64,000 bases of DNA from Salvator merianae. Its lineage: Eukaryota; Chordata; Lepidosauria; Squamata; Teiidae. Positions 32,201 to 44,351 of this stretch are shown here, one piece after another; positions within the stretch are counted from its first letter, which is position 1; each line of letters starts with the position of its first letter. Position numbers and translations under genes: made by a program. The stretch spans positions 10,645,404 through 10,709,403 of the forward strand of contig QVOM02000126.1 of assembly GCA_003586115.2 (NCBI GenBank), written 5' to 3'. The notes beneath the pieces were generated by a model. That model saw only the letters and a list, made by a program, of their open reading frames with translations. It did not search any database and was not told where the DNA came from.

Positions 32201-35200
32201 TGTATCCCTTGTGTGTGTCATGGACTGTGAGTCTGGTTGTAATTTAATTGTCAGTGATGAATCCTCATGTGACAGGAAGTGGCATACTTAGTAAAACACA
32301 CAGGTGCCCTAGTGTCCTTGATTTGTGTAATGAGTTTTTGCTGTTGCAGCATAACTAAGGGAACAATGTCAGTGCAATGGGAAGATTATTCAGGAGGTAG
32401 TTTTGCACAGTGAGTAAAGGCTGCCATTTCGCAAGGCTCCAGTTCAAATCCTCATCTTTGACATTCTTTTTGAAGCCCTTTTCAGGATAGAGATGGCAAT
32501 CTGCCCTATTGGTTGTTGAAAATCTTACTGAGATTATTTTTAAATGCCCCACTTGGTGTGAGTGTACTGATATTGGAACATTTTAGTCATGTGAAATGGG
32601 CTGTGTAAACTTAAAAATATAACAACGTCCGCTGTCTTGGCTGTTTCTTGGGTGTAGGGATATACCAAATGAATTCTGATATTTTGGGGACGTACACAAG
32701 CACTGCATGAGCAGAAATGGCTTCTTCTTGGCAGTTAATGCAGATTATTTATTTTTTTAGGGCTTTTTATACCACCCTTCACCATAGTCTCAGGGCAGTG
32801 TACAGAATAAAGCCATAAAAAGCAGTAAACCCAAAACAACAACAATAGATTGGGTCCAAACCATTGTGTGTGTTCTTCAAATTTTTATTTTCTTTGATCT
32901 TCCAGTATTTTTTCTCACCCAAAAATTATATTAACAAAATTCTTCCGGTTGTCTTGGCTTTGGTAGCATTGCATTGCAATTAATCAGTTTATTTATATAT
33001 TGTCTTTCCAAATATTGCTCAAAGTGGCTGACAAAGATAAACATATTAATCATATTTATTTACATCGTGCTCCCAGCAAAAATGAGATCAGGCTTGTGAC
33101 TTCAGTAAAGTAAATAATTTGTTTCAAACAACAGGAACTGGAAATTGAACAGTAGAAATTTAAAGGTTACTTTTAAGGAAGAATTTGCTCACAAAGTCTT
33201 CAAATTACTTACTAGTAGTTAAATGAACATTGTTATTGGAATCTTCTTTGTATGTTCAGAAAACACAAGTTGCTAATGTTTTAACATGTTGATCAAAGGT
33301 AGCCTTGTATTGCTGAATAACATGCATGATGGGTTTCCCCTACTTAATATTTATTTTACTATCCATTAATTTAATGAACCATTATTTAAATTGTACATAA
33401 ATATAAGGCCAGAGTTGCTGTTAATGGAGACACACCATCCCATAATTAAAACTGAGTATATAGATTATATAAATAAACCGAAACTACAGAAGGAAGAAAG
33501 ATGAAAAATTGATTCTTAAAAATGTTATTGTTTGCTGTGCTGTATTTTTTGTGCCACTCCATTGCCAAGCTTAAAACTGGTTTTTACATACAGGACAGTT
33601 TCTAGATTATGGGTTGCCTAGCTTAAGTCTGGCTTTACCTTCCCCTCAAGAATTCCCATGGATCATTTTTAGGTTCCTTGAACTATGGAAGGGAAGAGTT
33701 CATGTTAGGAGATAACCAGCAATTAGATTCCATAATGGTGATGCTAGTCTGAATTAAACCGTAATTAGCCTGGGGGTGCCTCCAGCACTGGAAACTGGCC
33801 AGCAATCAACCAGTCCCACCTAATAACCCTCTAGCTGTGTTAGCCTGGCAATTGGAGCCCAGGCCATTTGCATGGTGCCACACTCAAAAAGTCTGGCCTA
33901 CCAGAATCACAGAGTTGGAAGGGGCCTCCAGGGTCATCCAGTCCAACCCCCTGCTCAATGCATCATTCACTAATCCATCCCAAACAGGTGTCTGTCCAGC
34001 CTCTCCTTGAAGTCTTCCAGCAGGTTTTACTTGTGGAAACTCACCATACTATTCTTTTCCAGGTTTTCTGAAAAGAAGGAGAGATTAAAGCATCTTAGAA
34101 ACAGCCAGCACGAGTTCCAGTCCCAGTAAGTTCAAATCCAGTTTCTGTTGCCTGTTTGGTTTGAATTCAGTGCAGTGAAATTAAAAAAAAAATCTGGCCT
34201 GATAGGCTCATTTTTGTCTTCTTTTTTCTTTTTCTTTTTTGCAACCAAAGAAAGGATGTGTCTGTTATTCCTGGCCCTCCGCAGCCATGTCCTTGAAAGG
34301 GTGGGTGAGGTGCCAGTTACCAAGCAAATCCTAGGTGGGCCTTTGCAGAGGCTCAGGTTGGCTTCATGAGGAGCTAGCCAACGCCCGGGAAGCTTGGTGC
34401 GATCTCTTCCAACCTTGGCCCAAGCAGCAGTTTGCACAGCAGCTGTCTGATGCACCAGGCTTCTCAGGCATTCTGAAATGGAATCTTTGCATATGGCTAA
34501 TCCTGGCATCCATGCTTGGGAAGAGGATGCCTGCAGTACACTGCTAGAGCATCAGTTTTGCCCTGAGCGGGTCTCCAGTCCCCAGCACCTTTCTGGAAGA
34601 AACCACTTCCACATGGGTGCCCAGAAAACCACGTGGGCGAGTCCACGCAGTTTCAAGGGGTCGGACTCAACTCTGAGGGTTTTAGAACCTGTGATTATAC
34701 CCAGAGCGTGTCCTGCCCAGCTAATTCAGCATTAGGAGGTTGGGTGAGGAGGTTGGGACTGATACTGAAAGTGGAGGATGCCTCTCTGTTTAAAGATGTG
34801 CTTTTTTAGGAGTTCTTTGGTATGAGTGGGAGTGGACAGCTCAGCAGTTCAGAGATTTAGGGCCCAGCATTTGCTTAAAATTCAGTTGTGCTTCCCTTCA
34901 TAGATGGTACATGACCCCTTTACAATTAGCACACATTACGAACTCAACAACTTCTAAATGTTGGCACTGCCACACAGCTGTAGGCACTTAATTTCATCGA
35001 TGGTGGTCTTGTAACAAGGTCCAACCTTTCTCCCAAGAAATATGGAAAGAAATAAATGAAGTAATAAAGCTATAGCTAGTCTTTTCACCAGAAACTTGCC
35101 TCTTAAATTTTTTTGGAGGCCAAAACAAAACTTTTAAATACAAACATTTAGTCAGATTCTTATTTGCATCAGCAAAGTAAGCAATTGCAAAGAACTGGTA

Positions 35201-38200
35201 AAATTACGAAAGACTTACATTACAGCTATGGTATCCACAAGTCTGGACAACTGCTGCGGCAGAGTACCTTCTAGCACAGAAATTGTGAATGAAAGTACAG
35301 GGCTCTGTAGCAAAGTTCAATGGTTTGTGGCTACCCCTTCTCGAACACCACTCACAAACCACCAGGTTTCTAGAAACCCTCCCACTTCCAGTTAAACGTT
35401 GGACGGCACAAGACATTTCAATTTACGTATCTTGAAATTTGCCACCTTTTGTAGTATTTTGGAGGTCTGGGCTATTTTGGGGACCTAGTTCGTTAAAAAT
35501 ATCTGTGCTTCACACTCTTTTGTAAGATGTAATATTTGTACCCTTGTTTCTTGAACAAACTGAAAGAAATCCTTCTTGTATATGTTTGTTTTATGTTAAA
35601 TGATGTTAAATTGTATTCTTTTATAATTATCAATAAAAATTTAATTTAAAAAATTCAGCTGTGCTTGCTTGCTAATAAAAATCTCACCTTTTGCAGGTTG
35701 TTAAAAGCTATAGAGGGAAAATGGACCACTGATCAGCTGGTGAGTTCTTCAAATGTGGGTTAACATTTAGTTGGAGTTCCTCTGAAAGCCTCCTTGTGAG
35801 AATTTAGTTGCAGCCCTTTCTCAGCTCCGGAGTACTGGTGTGAGAAAGGGCCACAAATGGTTGGTTTTGATAGTGCAGCTTCATTACTGCCATTTTCTGT
35901 CTCCCCAGCAACTGTCTCTGTATTTCTCTCCAGTTTTGCCCTTCCCAGACACTCATTTCTTCCTTCCACTTTTCCCAGATTTTTTGGGGGGGTCCATGGG
36001 GGGAAACCCTTGTTTCTTATAGAATCAGCGATTCCATGTACTTTGTTCCAGCTCAGGGACTTTATGTGTTCAGTTCTGTGAAGCGTGGTCTTATTTTGGA
36101 TTACAAGGCTGCTTCAGAAGGTTCACATTTAGAACCTCAGATTATAGGGTTGCTGCTTAATGTTTACTTCACTTGGATTTAGGCTTTTTTTGTGTTGTGG
36201 GGCTGACTGTACTTTTATGTCATCATTCAAAGCATGAAGGCAAGGTTGTGGGAATCTGTACAAGGACATTGAGTAAACCTCACTTCCAAATCTGTTTTGT
36301 GCATTTGTGTAATAATAGAAGGAAAAGTATACAAAGCTCATCTTTAAGCTTATTATAATGAAATATTTTTTCCATTATTACGAAGTTTATCATGCTAATC
36401 TGGTGCGTTGAAAAGGAAGAAAGGTTTGCCTTTAAATTTAGATGCATGCTTGTTTGTTTAAAAAATACAGTAATACATTGGTACTCATCGTTAACTGGTT
36501 CTGGGAGGGGCAATTAGTACCAAAGACGTTAAATACCAAATATTTTTTCTCATAAGGAATAATGTAAATAAATTTAATGTGTTCCCAAACCAAAGACAAT
36601 GCACGTTTTTAAGGCAATATGTTAAAAAGTAGGGTTGTATATCATTACTTTACATGAGAAATAAACCTAAAAATTAATAAGTACCTGTACAGTACTTAGA
36701 TTAAATGCACAAAATGACCATAGAAGCCATGATAAGATCACAAGGGGACATGCACAAGACAAGAGCTACTGTGTGGCTAGCACGTGACCCTTTGTTTCAG
36801 CTGCAAAGGGTTGTGAATCACGAGGCAACCTGCACTGACAAGTTCTAGTTTGTGCGTTGAGTACCAGACAAACAATGAGTACCAAGACAAAATTTTCACA
36901 TCAAAATGTGTTGAGTACCAAATTTGATGAGTTTCAAGGCAGTTGAGTACCAAGGTACCTCCGTATTTTAAAAAAATTCCTGCAGTATAAAATCATCAGT
37001 AACTTTGGGGCAATGTCCAACTAGTGAGCAGTCCAGATGTTTCACTTACTCTGTCAAAGGGGAATTTGGTTGAGAAAACAGATTCGTCTACTGGATCCTT
37101 AGGATAAATCTGAGGTATCCTAAGCCAAGGATAACCTCCAAAAATAAATCTAGGATGTCTGAACTATTTAATATTTGAGTTTTCAGTGGTTCCAAGGTTT
37201 CTGGCCTGTTGTTGCTTTTGAATGAATGTGTTTCAAGGGTTCGGTTGCTGTGCTTTTACTTTAGACTTTGAAGGAGAATAGCTATTATGACCTCAAGAAT
37301 GGGAAGAATGTAGAATTTGAATGTGTTTTGCTAGTTACTGTGTTTCTTTCAGAGATGGAAAATCATGTCTTGCAAAATGAGAATTGAGCAACTGAAGCAG
37401 ACAATTTGCAAAGAAAATGAAGAAATGGCAAAAAGTAAGTAACAGTTCTGCATGACAAGAGTGGGAAGATTCTGACTGGGATGTTTGTTGCCCCATTAAC
37501 ACCCCAGATCAAAGACTGGAGAACCCTTACTGTATCACCTTGTGTTGGCCATTGCACAGCCATCTTTGCATCTTCTCAGATCCCAGCTGTACTTACTTGC
37601 TTTTCTCACTGATTCAGTGTTTGCCCTTGTTGGTGGTTAGCTGGAGGTTTTGTCTACCAGGTCCTGGGGCAGGAAGGCGTGGGAAAGGAGAATGGTTTGG
37701 AACTGTTTATATTCCTATTGCTAGCAACTATCATTTGTATTCTGTTATCGCAAATGAAGTAGGAACATGAAGTTTTCTATTTGGCCTGTGTCTTGACTTT
37801 TTGGAGCCTGAAAAAGAAGGGCCTGAGGTGGTGAATTCTGACACCTTGTATTCTTCAGAAAACTCTGGGCTTTTCTAAGAAGATTTGTAGGATTGAGCAA
37901 TAATGTTTTTTCTGTATCATATGACTGCAGGCACTTAATATTAAAAGTTGCAGAGCAGCTTTTAAACTGATCCCTGGGGAGAAGTCAACAGGAGCTGGAC
38001 AGTGTCTGGTTCGGGAAAGTATACATTTAAAGTGGGTGGGAATTATGCACATAGTACTGAGCTGAGTTGAGTTGCGTTGAGTGGGAAACTAGTCGATAAT
38101 ATTCAAGCATAAAGATATAAGAGGCAATCTTAGAATTTACATGGTGTTACAGAACTCAGCTTGCACCAGAGAAGTGCATACAAATGTTTATATGCAAATA

Positions 38201-41200
38201 CCAGAAGCCTCTGAGACAAAACAGAAGAGCTGGGATGCTTAGTGAAGGATAAAAAAATAGATATTATTGACATAACTGAAACCTGGTGGACTGATGAAAA
38301 CCAATGGGATACAGTGGTCACAAGTTACAGAGTTTACAGGAAGAACAAGAAAGAGTGAATTGGAGGTGTATAACCATATACATTAAAGAAGAGCTAGAAT
38401 CTTATGGATTGGAATGTTTTGGTGAATCAGACCCATCCACAGAAGCATTGTAGGCCAGAAAGCAAGATTGCTATTAGAGGCATGCTATTGCCCTCCTAAC
38501 CAAACTCCTGAAGGAGACCAGCATTTGGAAAATGAGGTCAAGGAGACATCAAAAAATGAAAGGGTTAGTAATAGTGTGGGACTTCAACTACCTGCACATA
38601 GACTAGGTGAACTCTTGTTCAGCTCATGAAACAATTAAAATTCCTAGGCATGCTAAATGATTGCTCCTTAGAGCAGATGGTTATGGAACCAACCCGGGGA
38701 AAGAGGACCCTGGACTTGATCCTGAGTTATGCTCAGGATCTGGCGTAAGAGATGGTTGTGGCTGATCCAGTAGGGAACAGTGACCATAATGTGATAACCT
38801 TCAACTTAAATACAGACAGTAAGTTGTCAATGAAATCTGTCCCAGGGTCCTTAAGCTTTCATAAAGGAACCTTCCCCCAAATGAAGAAACTAGTAAAAAG
38901 GGAAGGTTAGAAGCATCCAGTCACTCCAGAATGTTGCTGATCACCATCTTTGGCTGCATCAGTTACAAGCCAGCCTGAGTGTATTTACTCAGAGACAAGT
39001 GCTGCTGTGTCCAGCAGGACTGGTTCCCAAATCAGGATGAGTCGTTCCAAAGTCTGGGTCACCTTGCTTCGTGTCTTTGCACATTAATTAGCAGATGTAG
39101 CTGCACCATTGGAAACACAAGCTGACTGCATGCACTCAGATATTGAATAAAACCTCAGGTTTCGAGATGGCGCTATTCAGCTGCCAATAACCATGGTCTC
39201 ATAATTGGAATCAGCAACCGGGACAAATAAAGCAAGTTAATGTTTGTTTGGTAAATAAATGAAACTGAAAATGGGAAGCCTGATGGTTTCTTTCCTTCGG
39301 TGATTTAAATTCATACCCATAAGTCAGTCAAGTGACGTGAGTTGGAAAACACCCTTGGCTCATGTCTGCCTGGAGAACACAAACTCTCCTGTGTTCCAGG
39401 GTTCCTCGCTGGCTGCCTCTGGTCTAACATGTCACCATGCAGGCCAGAAAGGATCCATCTTGCCTGAGGGGAGAGGAAGGAAGAAGGAACTGGGTGAACA
39501 CCTTCCATTGAGACCCCAGCATCAGCCCCTCCCTCCCAAATGTCACCACGTAGGCCAGAAAGGAACCGTCTTGCCTGTAAGGAATGGAGGAGAAAAGGAA
39601 AGAAAAAGTCTTTGGCCACTTCAAGAACTCCATTGCTGCTGGAGTGCCCCTCTTCCCTCCCAGACCCTTTTCCTTTTGTGTCGTGTCTCTTTCAATTGTA
39701 AGCCTGAGGGCAGGGATTTGTCTGAGATTATATATCGTAAGCCACTCCGAGAGTCTTCCGGCTTAAGGGCAGCGTATAAATAAATGGAATAAATAATAAA
39801 CAAATGAGCTTTGAGCAACCAGCAGGGGCAAAAGGGGCAAATTCAATGGCTCACTGTCACCCTTTGTGTCCTAGATTCTGCATGGCTGCTGAGAATTAAG
39901 GATGAGAACCAGAAACTCTACCGCAGAGCTCAGCGCCATCAGGACAAGAAGGAGAAGATCCAGAGACATAATCGCAGGCTTGGCGAGCTGGTGGAGAAGC
40001 GGAACTATGACCTGAGATGCCAGCATGAGCATCTGGCGGAGCTCCGGCGGTCGCATGTCTTGGAACTAACCTCAGTCATCTTCCCAATTGAGGAGGTGAA
40101 GGTTGGCATGAGGTAGGAGAGGAAAAATAGCGTAAGTGCAGTTTCTGTGGCCGATTCCATCCTCGTGCTGGGGGTTGCTTCCGTGAACATCAGAAAGCTG
40201 TTAAAAAAGAAGAACTGGCTCCATTGGTCTGGGTTTGGTTGAATAGCAGCTAGGGGTCACCTGACCGCTGCACAAATACTGACTTTTGTTTAGAAGAATC
40301 TTTATGAGCACTGAGGCAGTGAGCCAGCTGAGCACACAGGTTGCTTAAGTGCGGGTCCTGGTGCTGGAAGAGATCCAGACTGAGATGGATCCAGGAGCAA
40401 AGCGCGAATCATGGAATCTGGGTGGAGGCTGGAGAAGGATTTAGGCAACTGTGCCAAGCTGGGAAAAAGACACGTAGGCACGGAGCCAGAGGAAGAATAG
40501 GCAGCTGGAGGATGTGAAAGGAGCTTCTGCAGGTGGAATCTGGCAAATGCTCAGGCACTCAGAGGAAGATTTACCCTCATCTCCCCATTTAAAAGCACAG
40601 TTGCAATATTGCAGAAATAAAAGGCATTTGAAATGTAGAAATTTAAATGCAGAACATAAGAACAATAAGAGGAGCCCTGCTGGATCAGGCCACAGTCCAT
40701 CTAGTCCAGCATCCTGCCTCACATAGTGGCCCACCAACTGCTTCTGGGCATTCTCAAGCAGAGTAAAAGGCAAAACCTTCACCTGCTCTTGACTCCCTGC
40801 AAATGGCTTTACAGACATCCTGCCTGTCTCTCCAACCTGGAGGCAGTACCTGGGCATCCATTCTAGTAGCCATTGATACACCTGACCTCCATGAATCTGT
40901 CCAATCCTTTGTTAAAGTTATCTAGGCCAGTTGCTGTCACCACCTCTTCTGGTAGTAAATTCCATAGATTAATGACTCTCTAGCTAAAGAAATCCTTCCC
41001 CTTGTGGGTCCTAACTCTCCTGCCCATCAGCTTCATAGCGTGCCCCCTGGTCCTAGTGTTGTGTGATAGGAAATGCCAGAGTAAACACCGTTGTTTTTAA
41101 CTGTTTTCTAACAGTGCATAAAACAAATTCTTTTTCTAGGCCCTGTGACTATTCCAGTTGCTGCCTTTGACACTCTAACTTGTGTGGCTTGGATGTGTAT

Positions 41201-44200
41201 CTGTGTATGGGCGTGGGGGTGGTTGCCATCTCCCATGTGCTGAAAGAGAGGTCATGTGGCCAGATAAGGACAATTGTTGGAAGTTCTCCCCCATCTGAAA
41301 TAGCTCTTTGCCCATCCCTTCGTTTTATGCACTAGTTGGTGTGGAGGGCAGTGCCGCTCCGCATGTTATTAGCAGAGAGTGGTCTTTATCCACTTGAACT
41401 TCCAGCCCTTGCTTTTTGTGGGGGATGTGTCTTTACTAGCCCTGCCCGGTAACAAAGGGAGAAAATCCAGGACTTGTGCAGTTTAAGATGCTGGCCTGCT
41501 TTTTCCTTTTAACCTATGTAGATCTCATTTATTATTTTTCTTCTTTCTTGATGCATCCGCACTTTACTGTCTATTGTAATCCCTCACGTGCTCTCCCAGA
41601 AGCTTATTGTATGAAATCCAGCAAATGAATTGCTTATGGACTGTGCTGTACCTCCTTCCTGGGCCACAATAAAGTAATACAGACTGGAGATGTCCTGAAC
41701 CAGTTTGGTCAGTTCGCAGTTCACAGTTAATTGAACTGTTTGAACGTTTTGAAAGTGAACTGTCAAGAACTTAAGTTATTCTTTCTCTTGAATTATGATT
41801 TTACACATTTTATGATTATAGGCTTTTATTTGTAATCTCGATATGGTCGAAAGACTAATCAATAAACTGACATTTGACATTTGACACTTGAAAGTGAACC
41901 GAACTAGCCTGCTGTTAGAAAAACATGGTTCGAATCGAACCAAAAGAGCCATAGCAAACCAAGAGTGGTTCGAATGCAAACTGAACCATCCTGTTGATCC
42001 AGTTCAAATCAAACCGAACTGCTAAATTTCAGTGTGTGCACATCCCTAGTATAGACGCAGTTCTCTTCTGCTCCGCGGAGGTATGTCTCAAGAAGCACCA
42101 GGGCGTGGCCTCGAAGGCCTCCGGCATCCTTGCCAGTCCTTCTCCGACGGCCTCTTCTTTCTCATTAAGAGCCTCTTGCCTTTCCTTCAGGGATCCAGCT
42201 GACGTATCCTCCGAGAGCGACAACGCGATGACTTCCAGCACTGTGAGCAAGCTTGCGGAAGCCCGAAGGACCACTTACCTGTCTGGGCGGTGGGTGTGCG
42301 ATGATCACAATGGAGACACCAGCATTGGCATTACAGGGCCTTGGATAACCCTTCCCAACAATGGAGATTATTCGGCTTATTACAACTGGATGGAGGAGAA
42401 GAAAACCACTCAAGGACCTGGTAAGGAGCTGGCTATGGTTTAAGCGCTGGTTTGGATTAAGTAATGATCAAGGGGCTGGAACACCTTCCTTACGAAATCA
42501 GGCTGCAACGCCTTGGCCTCTTCAGCCTTGAAAAGCGGCGTTTAAGAGGAGACCTGATCGAAGTTTATAAAATCATGCACAGTATGGATAAGGTGGATGG
42601 GGAGAAGTTTTTTTCTCTCACACACAACACTAGGACCAGGGGGCACTCTCTGAAGCTGATGGGTGGGAGAGTTAGAACTGACAAGGGGAAGTATTTTTTC
42701 ACCCAAAGGGTCGTCGGTCTGTGGAATTTATTACCAGATGAGGTGGTGACAGCCATCAGCCTGGATGGCTTTAAGAAGGGATTGGACAGATTCATGGAGG
42801 TCAGGTGTATCAATAGCTACTAGAATGGATGCCCAGGTACTGCCTCCAGGTTGGAAAGACAGGCAGGATGTCTGTAAAACCACTTGCAGGGAGTCAAAAG
42901 CAGGTGAAGGTTTTGCCTTTTTATTCTGCTTCAGAAAGCCCAGAAGCGATTGATGGACCACTGTGTGAAACCGAATGCTGGACTAGATGGGCCGTGGCCT
43001 GATCCAGCAAGGCTCCTCTTATGTTCTTATGTTCTTAAGTATGGATGGAAGCCTGCCTCCCGCCAGTTCTCTGCTCAGAAGCCTGCACATCCACAAATGA
43101 AGGGGGCCCAGCTGAGTCTGAATCCGGGAGACTCTAGGGCAAGGTAGACAGGGGGACTGTGAAGAGGGTAGGAGGCTTTTGGGGCAGCCTGTGAGTCTGC
43201 GGACGCCCAGGGCTCTTCCAGTCTGTTATGGAGCAGAGGCAGCCAAAGGCAAAGGCAGCATTTGCCTTGCGATTTCCTCCTTCACTCCTGCTGCCTGCAC
43301 AGCCACTCAGCAAATGCAGGAGGCGTGACAGCCGGCCGAAGTGCTGTGTCAGCTGTCATTTCCCTGTTCTCCCCTCTTTCTCAGCTGTATTTTGACAAAG
43401 CCGTAAGTGGGAGAGCGGCCCCTCCGTCGGAAACCAAGGGGCGGGCCACCAATCCTCCCAAGCTGCTTTTTCACCAAGGATGCTTTTTCACAAAAAGCTC
43501 ACAAGGAAAGGTTTTTTTCCTTGAGCTATCTCTTAGCCTTTTTTGCTCAGGGGAGCCCTTTCCCTGTTTGCTGTGTGGACAAGCTGTGGGAACGAGAGCA
43601 ACACCATTTTGGTGTGTAAACCCTGTGCGGAAGGGCCTTAGACTGCTACCGGAACAAGATGCTGGTGTGACTGTATTCGTTGTCATATTGTTGCTTTTTC
43701 TCCTTCCTGCCTGCCTTTTTTAATGCCTGCAGAAATCTCAGAATCTGGAATAGTGCCTAAATGCAGTTGGGTGTGTGTCTTCAATGCCCTCCGTGCCTTC
43801 TTCTTGATTAATGAAACCTACAAGAGTTGGGGAATTGGGGGTTTGCTCAGCATACATAATGCAGTGCAAGTTACAATTTTTATTTTTATAAGAATTGGGT
43901 TCATTAGTGGGTGGGGATGGCAGGAGGAATTTAAACAACAGAGTTGGAGAACCTGATGGGTTCAAAGGGTCACCGTTGTTCAGATTCCAGGACTGGCACA
44001 AATGAGGCAGGATGAGGAGAAGGTGTCTGATAGTATCGAGTGGAGGGAATTGTAGTCCAGCGTGGTGGGGAAATGTGAGCTGTGGCTACTTCTGGGTAGT
44101 TCTTGTCCAGTTGCTCAGAGGTTTGTTGTTTCTTTTCTAGACATGGAGCATAACAACCCTGCTTACACCATAAGTGCTGCCCTGTGCTATGCAACTCAGC

Positions 44201-44314
44201 TAGTCAACATTTTATCGCATATACTTGATGTAAACCTTCCCAAGAAGCTGAATAACAGGCAAGTATTCTTGAAGAAAGCAGACTCCTGGCTCTCAGGGAG
44301 GGGCACTCAAAAGA

Positions 44315-44351
<37 letters not shown>

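Noticed and set aside
42464..42823. 119-codon open frame that looks like a real protein
   Set aside because: It is the C-terminal part of a CR1/L2-type LINE protein, found in several other broken copies here.
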